Source of the DNA: Bacteroidaceae bacterium | GTDB taxonomy: Bacteria; Bacteroidota; Bacteroidia; Bacteroidales; Bacteroidaceae | Length of the DNA: 64,000 nt | Reading direction: 5' to 3' | NCBI GenBank assembly: GCA_017461345.1 | Contig: JAFTYP010000022.1 | Span: forward strand, 151,574 to 215,573 | Part shown: one piece after another, positions 48,305-56,798 of the stretch | Numbering within the stretch: the first letter of the stretch is position 1 | Layout: every line of letters starts with the position of its first letter | Translations under genes and position numbers: made by a program | The notes under the pieces: model-generated | What the model was told of the DNA's origin: nothing | What the model saw: only the letters and a program-made list of their open reading frames with translations | Database searches by the model: none

Positions 48305-48661
48305 ATGAACAAAATCAAGAGAATTGCAAAGTCGCTCTTCACCTCCCAGAGAATGAAGATGCTCGCGCTCATGCTGGTCTGCGGCACCGCCGTGACCTTC
48401 GCCCAGAATGCGGCTGGCGACTATACAGCAGGTACGAATGCCCTCTCCACCGTCACGGATGAGATTGCCATGTATGTGCCCTACGTCGTCAAGCTCTGCT
48501 ACGCCATTGCTGGTGTGGTGGCCGTTGTGGGTGCCATCAGCGTGTACATCGCCATGAACAACGAGGAGCAGGACGTGAAGAAGAAGATCATGATGGTCGT
48601 CGGAGCCTGCATCTTCCTCGTGGCAGCAGCCCAGGCACTGCCTCTGTTCTTCGGCATCTAA
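48305..48661 (+). CDS. DUF4134 (TraE/VirB2-like) conjugation protein, copy 2
   Basis: A 118-residue pilin-like protein: MKMLALMLVCGTAVTFAQNA resembles a signal peptide, then TAGTNALSTVTDEIAMYVPY and two helices (KLCYAIAGVVAVVGAISVYI and IMMVVGACIFLVAAAQALPL). It is closer to the canonical CTnDOT TraE than copy 1 and lies just before the TraF-like gene in the canonical traE-traF-traG order. Confidence 0.87.
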   Translation: MNKIKRIAKSLFTSQRMKMLALMLVCGTAVTFAQNAAGDYTAGTNALSTVTDEIAMYVPYVVKLCYAIAGVVAVVGAISVYIAMNNEEQDVKKKIMMVVGACIFLVAAAQALPLFFGI

Positions 48662-48688
48662 TGGTTAAGGGCAATAGAGAGACACGTC

Positions 48689-48994
48689 ATGGCAAAAGTA
48701 CAATCAGAGACCGATCGCTATCCCGGCTTTCCCCTTTTCAAAGGGTTGCAGAAGCCGCTGGAGTTCATGGGCATCCAAGGCCGCTACATCTATTGGGCGG
48801 CGGGTGCCGTGGGCGGAGCCATCATCGGCTTCATCCTCGCCTACTGCTTCATCGGGTTCGTGACAGGTCTGATTGTACTTGTCACCTCCCTCTGCACGGG
48901 TGCAGCCCTCATCTTCTTCAAGCAGAAGAAAGGGCTTCACACCAAGAAGGAGCACCGTGGCGTGTTCATCTATGCCTACACCTGCAAGATGTGA
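48689..48994 (+). CDS. DUF4133 (TraF/VirB3-like) conjugation protein
   Basis: A 101-residue membrane protein: FPLFKGLQKPLEFMGIQGRY is the family's hallmark, followed by two helices (YWAAGAVGGAIIGFILAYCF and IGFVTGLIVLVTSLCTGAAL) and a basic tail. DUF4133 is the VirB3-like partner that links the pilus assembly to the TraG ATPase. Its position between TraE and TraG is canonical. Confidence 0.88.
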   Translation: MAKVQSETDRYPGFPLFKGLQKPLEFMGIQGRYIYWAAGAVGGAIIGFILAYCFIGFVTGLIVLVTSLCTGAALIFFKQKKGLHTKKEHRGVFIYAYTCKM

Positions 48995-49103
48995 ACCGAC
49001 AAACGAGAACTACAATGAGTAAGTGTGTTAAATCGTAAACCAAGAGGACGGCAGGCTCATCCGCATCACGGCTGGGTCTGCCGTTTCGCAAAATCAGGAA
49101 CGC

Positions 49104-50525
49104 ATGATTCTATATGTCATCCTCACGTTCACCGCCATCCTCGTCGGCATGGCTGTTTCCGTCTATGCCTTCGGTACGGGCGGGAAGCGCAAGCGCATCA
49201 TCCACGACATCTATTTCTCCGTGGAGGACTGCGACGGCGTGGGTGTGCTCTACACCAAGACGGGCGAGTATTCAGCCGTGCTCCGCATGGAGAACCCCGT
49301 GCAGAAGTTCTCGGCAAACACCGACAGCTACTACGAGTTCACCCGACTGATGACCGCTTTGGCACAGACCCTTGGTGAAGGCTATGCCATTCACAAGCAG
49401 GACGTGTTCGTGCACCGGCAGTTCCGCGACGAGTCAGGCGACAAGCACGAGTTTCTCAGTGAATCCTACTTCCGCTACTTCACGGGACGCGCCTACACAG
49501 ACTGCGAGACCTACCTCATCATTACACAAGAGGCTAAAAAGAGCAAACTGTTCTCCTTCGACGGCAAGAAATGGCGTGACTTCCTCGTGAAGATACGCAA
49601 GGTACAGGACCAGTTGAAGGATGCCGGACTCCCCACGTCGTTCCTCGGCAAGGAAGCAGCCCGACGCTACGTTGACCGCTATTTCTCCATGAACTTCACC
49701 GCCAAGACCGTCTCAATGACCAACTTCAAGGTTGATGACGAGACCGTCAGCATGGGCGACCGACGCTGCAAGGTCTATAGCCTGGTCGATGTCGATTGCA
49801 TCAACCTCCCCTCCGTCATCCATCCCTTCACGAACATCGAGGTCAATAACACCTCCATGCCTGTCGATCTGGTCGGCCTCGTGGATGCCATCCCCGGTGC
49901 CGAGACCGTCATCTACAATCAGATGCTCTTCATGCCCAACCAGAAGCGCGAGCTGTCGATGCTCGACAAGAAGAAAAACCGCCATGCCTCCATGCCCAAC
50001 CCCAGCAACCAGATTGCCGTGGAGGACATCAGGCAGGTGCAGGACATCATCGCCCGCGAGAACAAGCAGCTGGTCTATGCCCATTTCAACCTGATTGTCT
50101 GCACACCGATGGATGCCGACATGCAGAAATGCACCAACCACATCGAAAACGCCTTTGGTCGTCTGGGCATCCACATCAGCAAGCGGGCCTACAACCAACT
50201 GGAGTTGTTCGTCAACTCCTTCCCCGGCAACTGCTATGGCATGAGTGCCGACTACGACCGATTCCTCACCCTCGGCGATGCCGCTGCCTGTCTCATGTAC
50301 AAGGAGCACATCCAGCACAGCGAGGACACCCCTCTGAAAATTTACTATACCGACCGCCAGGGTGTTCCCGTGGCTATCGACATCAGCGGCAAGGAGGGCA
50401 GGAACAAGATTACCGACAACTCCAACTTTTTCGTGCTCGGCCCAAGCGGAAGCGGCAAGTCGTTCCACATGAATTCTTCACCGATTAAATTAGATCTAAA
50501 CAGACCGAAACAAACCTTAAACTGA
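49104..50525 (+). pseudogene. TraG/VirB4-like conjugation ATPase, truncated directly after Walker A
   Basis: 473 residues are present of a protein that is normally about 800-850. The N-terminal TraG_N-like region is intact (HDIYFSVEDCDGVGVLYTKT, AVLRMENPVQKFSANTDSYY, YFTGRAYTDCETYLIITQ), and the ATPase domain begins with the Walker A FFVLGPSGSGKSFHMNS. After this (base about 50474) the reading changes to an unrelated tail, PIKLDLNRPKQTLN. Walker B, the sensor regions and everything beyond are missing. The break coincides with a shift to AT-richer DNA and the start of a recombinase-bearing element, so it is best explained by insertion or deletion. The ATPase cannot be functional. Confidence 0.88.
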
Positions 50526-50758
50526 ATCATGTAAAACACTGTCTTACAATTAACTCCGTTTAACTAACCTTATTCTTCGCCTATTGTGCGTTTGCCCCGA
50601 TTAGAGTAATTTTGTACCGCCATTGTACCTCGGGTGGATGAGCAGAGGGTTCGTAGGGTGTTCCCTTAAATCACCTTATTTCCTCTTAAATCCGCTTAAT
50701 TGGTTTCCGTCAGGGACCATCCCCCTAAAAACGGCAGAAATTGACAAAATTACTTGAT
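50474..50758. other. Junction: start of a second mobile element in traG
   Basis: Directly after the TraG Walker A codons the DNA becomes AT-rich and non-coding apart from the 17-codon traG read-through. It contains TTTTGTACCG (near 50610), which recurs near 63,787 in this window. The segment leads into a helix-turn-helix gene and an integrase. Confidence 0.55.
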
Positions 50759-51496
50759 ATGGGCAAGAATCAAACTTCACAAATTCCCAACATCCTTCTG
50801 TCCGTGAAGGATGCCTCTGTCGCCATCAGTGTCAGTACTAAGATGGTGCGATTGCTTATTGCCTCCGGCAGACTGAAAGCCGTCAACCTCGGCAAGCGGA
50901 TGACACGCATAAGCCTACAGGAACTCACAGACTTTGCCCAAGGGCAAGGTTGTAATGTCGTGCTACCTTCTTCTTCCCTTCCTTTTAATAATGACAAAAG
51001 GGAAAGGAATAAGAAGAATGCCGATGCCAAACCGGAGACGGGCTGCATAAATAAGACTGCTAAGTGCCGCATGACACCAGCCAGTGAGAAAGCCCCTGAA
51101 GGTGTTACTCACAAAACCCATTATACAATGGCAGAGGTGATGAGCAAGTTCAACATCAAGTATGGTCGCCTTTATGAGATACGTAACCGCTATCAGTTGG
51201 CATCCGTCCATGCCTGGGGTACGACTGCTTTCAGGAAAAAGGATGTCGAGAAGGCTATTGCCAAGTACGATGAGGAACAAGGCAAGGCACAGCAGGAAGC
51301 ATACTACACCTGCTTTGACATCATGCAGAAGTATGGTTTGGGTAAGACGCAAGTACGCCGTTTTGCCGAGACACACGGTGTCCGTATCAAGAAAGTCAAG
51401 GGCGGCAGGGCTAACCTCTACCTTAAGGCGGACTGGGAAGCGGCACGAAAGAAAGCTGAGAAGACAAGTACCAGTACCAAGGCGAAACGGACATGA
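50759..51496 (+). CDS. Multi-HTH (excisionase-like) DNA-binding protein
   Basis: A 245-residue protein. ATG 50759 (MGKNQTSQIPNILLSVKDAS) was chosen over an in-frame TTG 18 bp upstream. Three separate excisionase/MerR-like helix-turn-helix units are visible: SVKDASVAISVSTKMVRLLI near residue 14, TMAEVMSKFNIKYGRLYEIR near 122, and CFDIMQKYGLGKTQVRRFAE near 183. Charged linkers separate them. Three related HTHs in one chain are unusual and suggest a directionality factor binding repeated sites near the element end. It is upstream of the integrase, in the same direction. Confidence 0.75.
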   Translation: MGKNQTSQIPNILLSVKDASVAISVSTKMVRLLIASGRLKAVNLGKRMTRISLQELTDFAQGQGCNVVLPSSSLPFNNDKRERNKKNADAKPETGCINKTAKCRMTPASEKAPEGVTHKTHYTMAEVMSKFNIKYGRLYEIRNRYQLASVHAWGTTAFRKKDVEKAIAKYDEEQGKAQQEAYYTCFDIMQKYGLGKTQVRRFAETHGVRIKKVKGGRANLYLKADWEAARKKAEKTSTSTKAKRT

Positions 51497-51899
51497 GAAC
51501 ACAAATGTTGGTACTACTTGCAGCTATGGTTAGAACCAATCCTGCAATCCAAGTCATAAAAGTGTTGGTTTTAGACCGTTGTACCCTGATTGTAGCTTTG
51601 CTCTCCCTAACTTTGCAGTGCATCCGAAAAAGATGTACCCCTCCTCTGGAAGTGTCTTGAAACCAATGGCAACAATGAATGCAGTGCAACTGTCAACCCC
51701 GTTTATAGTATGATTATCGCTGTAATTTCATACTCAAACGCTAACTCAGGTTAAATCTGACACATTGAGGGTCAACATTTTAGGCGCAACCTAAACAAAG
51801 GACGTACCTTTGCAATCGCTTGAAGTCCAGACCGCCCATGAAGGGCAGCAAAGGACAATCGATTATAGACAAATGTAATAACAATATAAAATAGCAGAC
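51497..51899. other. Integrase upstream region
   Basis: About 400 bp without a supported gene. It contains GTTTATAGTATGAT at 51701-51714, also an arm of the inverted repeat at 47214-47249, and TACCTTTG at 51805-51812, a good -7 element for the integrase. An additional TAACTTTG lies at 51608-51615. Attachment-site or regulator-binding functions are plausible. Confidence 0.5.
51805..51812 (+). promoter_or_regulatory. -7 element for the integrase gene
   Basis: TACCTTTG fits TAnnTTTG, 87 bp before the integrase ATG. The -33 position is only weakly matched. Confidence 0.45.
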
Positions 51900-53069
51900 A
51901 TGACGAATTTATGTACCAAGGTCACAGTGCGGAAGCGACCCATCAAGAACGGGCAGACATCGCTCTATCTCGATTTCTACCCACCAATCCGCAACCCGAA
52001 GACTGGCCGTCTGTCACGACGCGAGTATCTGGGCTTATACATTTATTCCAACCCTACTGAGAAGTTTCAGCAGGAGTACAACCGCAGCATCATGCAGAAG
52101 GCAGAGCTTATCAAGTGCCGTCGCACAGAGTCCATCATCAATGAGGAGTTCGGTTTCCTCGACCGCTCCAAAGGCCAGGAGAGTTTTCTTGACTACTTCA
52201 AGCAGTGTATGAACAAGACAACCAACAAGGCAAACTGGGAGGCTGCCTACAAGCACTTCGTCAAATATTCGAGTGGCGAGTGCCGCTTCTGCGACCTCGA
52301 TGTTGCGTATTGCCAGAAGTTTGTTGATTATCTTTTGTCGGCAGAGTGCTATCATAACGGCAAGCCGATGATGCCCACCACCGCCAATAACCACCTCGTA
52401 AAGCTGAAAGCCGCCCTTCGCATGGCATACGATGACGGACATATCAAGGAGAACATAGCCAAGAAACTTGTCAAGGCAAAAGGACACGGCAACAAGCGGC
52501 AGTACCTGACCAAGGAGGAACTTGTTGCACTGTCCAAGGCAGAGTGCAAGAGTGACGTGCTACGCCGTGCCGGACTGTTCTCATGTCTTACGGGGCTTCG
52601 CCTGTCCGACTGCATCCTGCTTCAGTGGGAGAACATCAAGAAGTCGGGCGATGGCGGATGGGTGCTTGATATCACCACCAAGAAGACAAAGACCGATGCC
52701 ATCCTGCCCATCAGCGAAGAGGCACTTGCCCTGTGCGGCGAGCGTGGAGAGGGACAGGTATTCAAGAAACTGACACCGAACCTGGTTGCCGCCCACCTCA
52801 AAGACTGGATAAAGGCTGCCGGCATCACCAAGCATATCACTTTTCACTGCTTCCGTCATACATTCGCCACCTTACAACTGGCAGGAGGCACGGACATCTA
52901 TACCGTGAGCAAGCTGCTTACCCACAGCAACCTTGCCACAACACAGGTGTATGCAGAGGTTGTCAACGAACTGAAACGTGACGCATCCGAACGCATTTCA
53001 TTGAAGGATGATGCCAAGGAAACTGCCACTTCTGGAGAAGTACTGAACAAAGAAACACTTGCTCATTGA
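51900..53069 (+). CDS. Tyrosine recombinase (integrase)
   Basis: A 389-residue phage-integrase-family protein. An N-terminal Arm-DNA-binding-like region (VRKRPIKNGQTSLYLDFYPP) and a SAM-like core-binding domain (SFLDYFKQCMNKTTNKANWE) precede the catalytic domain. Its residues are visible: Arg in FSCLTGLRLSDCI, the HxxR in ITFHCFRHTFATLQ, the second His in KLLTHSNLATTQ, and the nucleophile Tyr in TTQVYAEVV. It should integrate and excise the element that carries the downstream HTH and relaxase genes. Its target site is not known; the truncated traG just upstream is a candidate. Confidence 0.93.
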   Translation: MTNLCTKVTVRKRPIKNGQTSLYLDFYPPIRNPKTGRLSRREYLGLYIYSNPTEKFQQEYNRSIMQKAELIKCRRTESIINEEFGFLDRSKGQESFLDYFKQCMNKTTNKANWEAAYKHFVKYSSGECRFCDLDVAYCQKFVDYLLSAECYHNGKPMMPTTANNHLVKLKAALRMAYDDGHIKENIAKKLVKAKGHGNKRQYLTKEELVALSKAECKSDVLRRAGLFSCLTGLRLSDCILLQWENIKKSGDGGWVLDITTKKTKTDAILPISEEALALCGERGEGQVFKKLTPNLVAAHLKDWIKAAGITKHITFHCFRHTFATLQLAGGTDIYTVSKLLTHSNLATTQVYAEVVNELKRDASERISLKDDAKETATSGEVLNKETLAH

Positions 53070-53104
53070 TATTCTTGACGTTTAAACAAAATTTAAAAAC
53101 TCAC

Positions 53105-53518
53105 ATGGAACAAAATGAAAGCAATCTCTCGTTCGACCAGCTGCCCAAGGCAGTCGGCGAACTCCTGACCAAGGTGGACTATGTGATTAGCCGCCTTGAC
53201 GAGAAGAAGGAAGCGGACGGTTCATCCCCGACTCCGGATGATGACCAGATGATGACGATGGACGAAGCCTGTCAGTTCATTGGCAAGAAACGCTCCACGA
53301 TGTATTCCCTCACTTCTGAGCGACGCATACCATACCGCAAGCGTGGCAACAAGCTCTACTTCTTCAAGAAGGAACTCATTGAGTGGATTCAGAGCGGAGG
53401 GGCATACGACAAGCCTTATACCCTCTCCGAGCAGGAACAGGCTGAGTTTGATGCCCATCTGGAGCAGATACGTAAGAAGAAACGGCACAAGCCAGCTACC
53501 ATCCAACAAAATAAGTAA
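53105..53518 (+). CDS. Helix-turn-helix domain protein downstream of the integrase
   Basis: A 137-residue protein. ATG 53105 (MEQNESNLSFDQLPKAVGEL) was preferred because the longer frame would overlap the integrase. An N-terminal coiled region precedes an excisionase-type HTH (MTMDEACQFIGKKRSTMYSL then RRIPYRKRGNKLYFFKKELI). The C-terminal tail is basic (QIRKKKRHKPATIQ). Such HTH proteins next to integrases in Bacteroidota IMEs serve as excisionase or transcription regulators. Confidence 0.8.
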   Translation: MEQNESNLSFDQLPKAVGELLTKVDYVISRLDEKKEADGSSPTPDDDQMMTMDEACQFIGKKRSTMYSLTSERRIPYRKRGNKLYFFKKELIEWIQSGGAYDKPYTLSEQEQAEFDAHLEQIRKKKRHKPATIQQNK

Positions 53519-53525
53519 GAAGTTC

Positions 53526-53831
53526 ATGGATAGAAATCAACTTGATACATTGGAACAGAAGGCAACTGATGCTGCCATCAGATGGGCTCAGTCTGGCTTC
53601 GGCTATTTTACGATGGAGCGTTCCGTTAACGGCTACATTGAAGCCCTTGGTGCCAATCGTGCCATAGGCGACGATACTGAAGCTATCCGTTTGGGCAGGG
53701 AAGCAGCAGCACTGCATATCAATATTTGTGCTATTCATGCACTCAACAAAAGCGAAGAGCTGCAACTTCATGAAGCGCTCATAAAGATTGCCAATGACCT
53801 TCCGTGTCAGAGCCGAGGAATGCGCAGATAA
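53526..53831 (+). CDS. Small soluble protein of unknown function
   Basis: A 101-residue, probably alpha-helical protein starting MDRNQLDTLEQKATDAAIRW and continuing with QSGFGYFTMERSVNGYIEAL. It starts 7 bp after the preceding HTH gene. It lacks signal, membrane and nucleic-acid-binding motifs. I do not recognise the family; its place suggests an element-maintenance function. Confidence 0.6.
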   Translation: MDRNQLDTLEQKATDAAIRWAQSGFGYFTMERSVNGYIEALGANRAIGDDTEAIRLGREAAALHINICAIHALNKSEELQLHEALIKIANDLPCQSRGMRR

Positions 53832-53897
53832 GTTTATTACTAACTTTTGGAGGTGGGACATGACAGTCCCACTTCCTCATTAAAACCACTTGTCATT

Positions 53898-54713
53898 ATG
53901 CGATACGCCAATATCAGATACAGTACGCTTCTGAATGAAGCACAGTATGATTACCTGTCGGATGAATGCCAGGACATCAACCGTATGAAGTGTTTCAAGA
54001 CCTTCATTCGCCTAACCCTCATGGAACAGACAACCGTGACTAAGACCCATTTTTCAGCTGTCCTACAGCCTGGGCAGTTCATGGCTTCAAAGGTCGAACT
54101 TTCCCTGATGTGGGGTTGCAACCGAAAGACTGCCACCCGAATCATCAGGGAGTTTAATCAGATGGGCATTCTCCGCTCTGAACCGTCAAACCGCACGACC
54201 ATCCACACGCTGTGGTGTCTGTCCGTCTGGTTCACTGATCAGCGGACAATCAAGAATCCTTTCTTTGTCAGCAACCCTATGGTCAAGCACATAGAGAAGC
54301 CGACAAGACCGACTAACCATGTCCCACCTAAAAGCGGTGCTGAAACAGTTGAAGTCTGCAAGCCGATACCAACAGATTCAGGCGGGACATCTTCTGCCGA
54401 TACAGGCGACGTGGCTAAGGTCATGCCGCCCGAATCTCTGGCAGAAGTGAAGAAGGAGCATTGCCTTACTCCTTCTCTTTCCCTACCATCTAATGATAAT
54501 CTACGCGAGCGCATGAGTCCAGTCTGTCAGTCATCAAGCGAAACTGTTGCTAACTACGACCATTCTCTTACAAGCAGCAATCTCCAGTCTGATGGTATGC
54601 GAGAAGAGAACAAACAACCTACTGTCGTGGAAGAGCCACAGCCGCTTTCTTGCCATCAAGACGAGAGCTTGCTCCAAGAGGTATCGACAGAAGGGAAAGA
54701 AATAGAGGCATGA
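53898..54713 (+). CDS. Winged-helix protein with long disordered tail
   Basis: A 271-residue protein starting at ATG 53898. Residues about 20-110 look like a winged-helix DNA-binding domain: FKTFIRLTLMEQTTVTKTHF, SKVELSLMWGCNRKTATRII then REFNQMGILRS. Residues 125-271 are low-complexity, rich in Pro, Ser, Glu and Thr (KPTRPTNHVPPKSGAETVEV), and probably disordered. This layout is seen in genes before MOBV relaxases in Bacteroidota mobilizable elements. It may regulate or bind oriT. Confidence 0.72.
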   Translation: MRYANIRYSTLLNEAQYDYLSDECQDINRMKCFKTFIRLTLMEQTTVTKTHFSAVLQPGQFMASKVELSLMWGCNRKTATRIIREFNQMGILRSEPSNRTTIHTLWCLSVWFTDQRTIKNPFFVSNPMVKHIEKPTRPTNHVPPKSGAETVEVCKPIPTDSGGTSSADTGDVAKVMPPESLAEVKKEHCLTPSLSLPSNDNLRERMSPVCQSSSETVANYDHSLTSSNLQSDGMREENKQPTVVEEPQPLSCHQDESLLQEVSTEGKEIEA

Positions 54714-55072
54714 GCACAGCGTGGCAGTCCGGGATGTGGTGCGGGGAGAAAAAGGCTTGCCTTGTTATAGCCCACTATAACTACACGCTTCGCTTTCGTA
54801 GTTGTGGGCTCTTCCGAGGGACTCATGGCTTTGCCCTGAGAACCCACAAGGCTCTGCCCTTGACCCGTTCAGGACGCTGCCCCGAAACCTCGCTCATGAG
54901 TTTCACCCCTGAGAACCCGGACCAAAGAGTGACCTTCTCTCTGGACGCTCCGCTCAGTGGCATCTGCCCCCAAGACCCCTGAGCAGGAAGTGACTCTCCC
55001 TGCACCCTCCAATCAAGGCTCCGCCCCGATACCCTGATAACCGATTATACAGAAAACCGCTGAAGCAGAATT
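54714..55072 (+). other. Probable oriT region upstream of the relaxase
   Basis: A GC-rich, gene-free 359-bp stretch immediately before the MOBV relaxase, where the origin of transfer usually lies. AGCCCAC and AACTAC (54769-54784) pair with GTAGTT and GTGGGCT (54799-54810), giving an imperfect hairpin with the loop ACGCTTCGCTTTC. Beyond it come runs of CTCxGCxCC-like repeats. The nick site cannot be placed. Confidence 0.55.
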
Positions 55073-56401
55073 ATGGCAACAACAGCAAAAGCATCCGAGC
55101 ACATCAAACCGTGCAACATCTCCCAAAGTGAGCGGCACAACAGGAGGGACGCAGACTACATCGCATCCCTCAATCCTGCCATGCTTTACATCCGCAAAGA
55201 CCTGGCCCACCTGAATGAAGTGTATGTCGCACCTGACATGGAGGGTGTCAGCCTTCAGCAGTACTATGACGACATCCGTGTCATGGTGAAGCAGAAGACT
55301 GGCAGGGCGATGCAGGAGAAGGACGTGGAGTTTACGGACAAGAAAGGCAAGCAGCGTGTCCGTCAGGGGTGCAGCCCAATCCGTGAAGGGGTGGTGAACA
55401 TCAAGCCCGACACGACGATGGAAGACCTTTTGCGCTATGCCGAAAGAGTGCATGAGAGGTGGGGCATCAGAGCCTTGCAGATACACATCCATAAGGACGA
55501 AGGGCATTATGAGAACACCGAAGACCCAGCATCGTGGGAACCGAACTATCATGCTCATATCATCTGGGACTGGATGGACCACGACACGGGCAAGTCCTTC
55601 AAGTTGAATGCCGAGGACATGTCTGCAATCCAGGATTTGGTAGCTGAGACATTGGACATGCAGCGAGGGCAGAAGAAGTCTGAGACGGGGATTGACCATT
55701 TGGAACGGAATGACTTCATCATTCAGAAGCAGGAAAGCAAGAAGAAACAGCTCCAGGAAGAGGCAAAGAAAGCCATCGCCGAGAAGGAGGAAGCGAATGC
55801 AGAGGTCGAGGCGGCGAAAACGGAAGTGGCAGACTTGTGGAAGGAACACGACTATCTGACAAGTGCCAACCGCACGAAAGCAGAGCGCAGCAACCGCCTC
55901 GACCTTGACATCAGGAATAAGACGAACCGCTCCCAGGCACTTGATGATGCCATTGATGCCAAGAAACAGGAAGTTGCGGGACTGTCAGCGAAAGCTGACG
56001 AGAAGCTGAAGGACTTCTACACCATCAAGGAACGTGGCGACTGGAAAGACCCGATGTTCTTTGCCATGTCTGCCTATATCTACCGCATTGACGAGGGCTT
56101 ACAGTTCTGCATCAAAGCCATTCAGGACTTTGCCTATTCAGGCTTCGGCGGTCGAGGCGGCAAGCATGGTGACATTTTCTGGGACAACGAGTCATACGCC
56201 ATCAAACAATACCTAAAGATGTTTGCCGAACTTGCCAGTGCCACCTTGAAGCAGGTAGCGGACTGGTTTGTCTGGCTGGCAGGCACCTTGGGCAGGTTCA
56301 ATGCCAACGAACTCAGACGTGCCGACCATGAAGTCCACGACATTGCCGATGGCAGATATGATGGGCGAATTCAGAAGTTCCAACAAGGGATATCGAGATA
56401 G
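55073..56401 (+). CDS. MOBV-family relaxase (plasmid mobilisation protein)
   Basis: A 442-residue Mob/Pre relaxase that should nick oriT and pilot the strand. The N-terminal part (HIKPCNISQSERHNRRDADY) carries motif I. Motif III is seen as HIHKDEGH (residues 138-145) together with NYHAHIIWDW near 158, giving the metal-coordinating histidines of the MOBV family. ACIDIC and basic coiled-coil stretches follow from about 225 to 310 (KKQLQEEAKKAIAEKEEANA). The C-terminus (WFVWLAGTLGRFNANELRRA) is unassigned. It needs a helper type IV secretion system, as the transfer genes in this window are incomplete. Confidence 0.9.
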   Translation: MATTAKASEHIKPCNISQSERHNRRDADYIASLNPAMLYIRKDLAHLNEVYVAPDMEGVSLQQYYDDIRVMVKQKTGRAMQEKDVEFTDKKGKQRVRQGCSPIREGVVNIKPDTTMEDLLRYAERVHERWGIRALQIHIHKDEGHYENTEDPASWEPNYHAHIIWDWMDHDTGKSFKLNAEDMSAIQDLVAETLDMQRGQKKSETGIDHLERNDFIIQKQESKKKQLQEEAKKAIAEKEEANAEVEAAKTEVADLWKEHDYLTSANRTKAERSNRLDLDIRNKTNRSQALDDAIDAKKQEVAGLSAKADEKLKDFYTIKERGDWKDPMFFAMSAYIYRIDEGLQFCIKAIQDFAYSGFGGRGGKHGDIFWDNESYAIKQYLKMFAELASATLKQVADWFVWLAGTLGRFNANELRRADHEVHDIADGRYDGRIQKFQQGISR

Positions 56402-56443
56402 GCAGCTGCTATATGATAGCAGTCCGATAAATTGGAGTTTAGC

Positions 56444-56779
56444 TTATCTGCTTATGTGCGAGCCTATAGCTTCCATTATCCGCATATCGGTAAATTTCTT
56501 CTTATATGGATCGAACTTCTGCTTTTTTACAGCATTAGGACTTATGCCTCGTGTCAGTCCTTGCTCTTTGCGGACAAAAGATAGTCTATACTGCTGTTGA
56601 CTACTGTCTTTTCTAATGATATCGTTATTGACATAACATCCCGCTGGCATATAGAGTGTAGTTCTAATGGCTATGCTGTCTTGCTTGACCGTTGTACTGT
56701 CCACGCAGTTTTGTCCAGCAGCGAAACAAGGTATAAACAACAGGACGATTACTCCAAGAGATTTCTTTGATACGACCAT
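56444..56779 (-). CDS. Small exported protein, last gene of the lipoprotein operon
   Basis: A 111-residue protein with a signal peptide (LGVIVLLFIPCFAAGQ) and no lipobox. The mature part has NCVDSTTVKQDSIAIRTTLY and a basic tail (VKKQKFDPYKKKFTDMRIME). It starts 19 bp after the DUF4840 stop on the same strand, so it probably belongs to the same operon, but it lacks the shared leader. It lies tail to tail with the relaxase gene. I do not recognise the family. Confidence 0.62.
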   Translation of the reverse strand: MVVSKKSLGVIVLLFIPCFAAGQNCVDSTTVKQDSIAIRTTLYMPAGCYVNNDIIRKDSSQQQYRLSFVRKEQGLTRGISPNAVKKQKFDPYKKKFTDMRIMEAIGSHISR

Positions 56780-56798
56780 ATAAATTTATATTTTTATA

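Noticed and set aside
40257-50525. Complete integrative conjugative element
   Set aside because: Only TraE-like, TraF-like and a cut TraG are present; TraA-TraC and TraH onward are missing, so it is called a remnant.
51804-51813. GTACCTTTGC as a CTnDOT-type attachment core
   Set aside because: It matches the GTAnnTTTGC pattern but is equally a Bacteroidota -7 element before the integrase, and no second copy was found at another boundary.
56405-56422. Hairpin CTGCTAT/ATAGCAG as terminator between relaxase and the lipoprotein operon
   Set aside because: The stem is short and no T-run follows on either strand.
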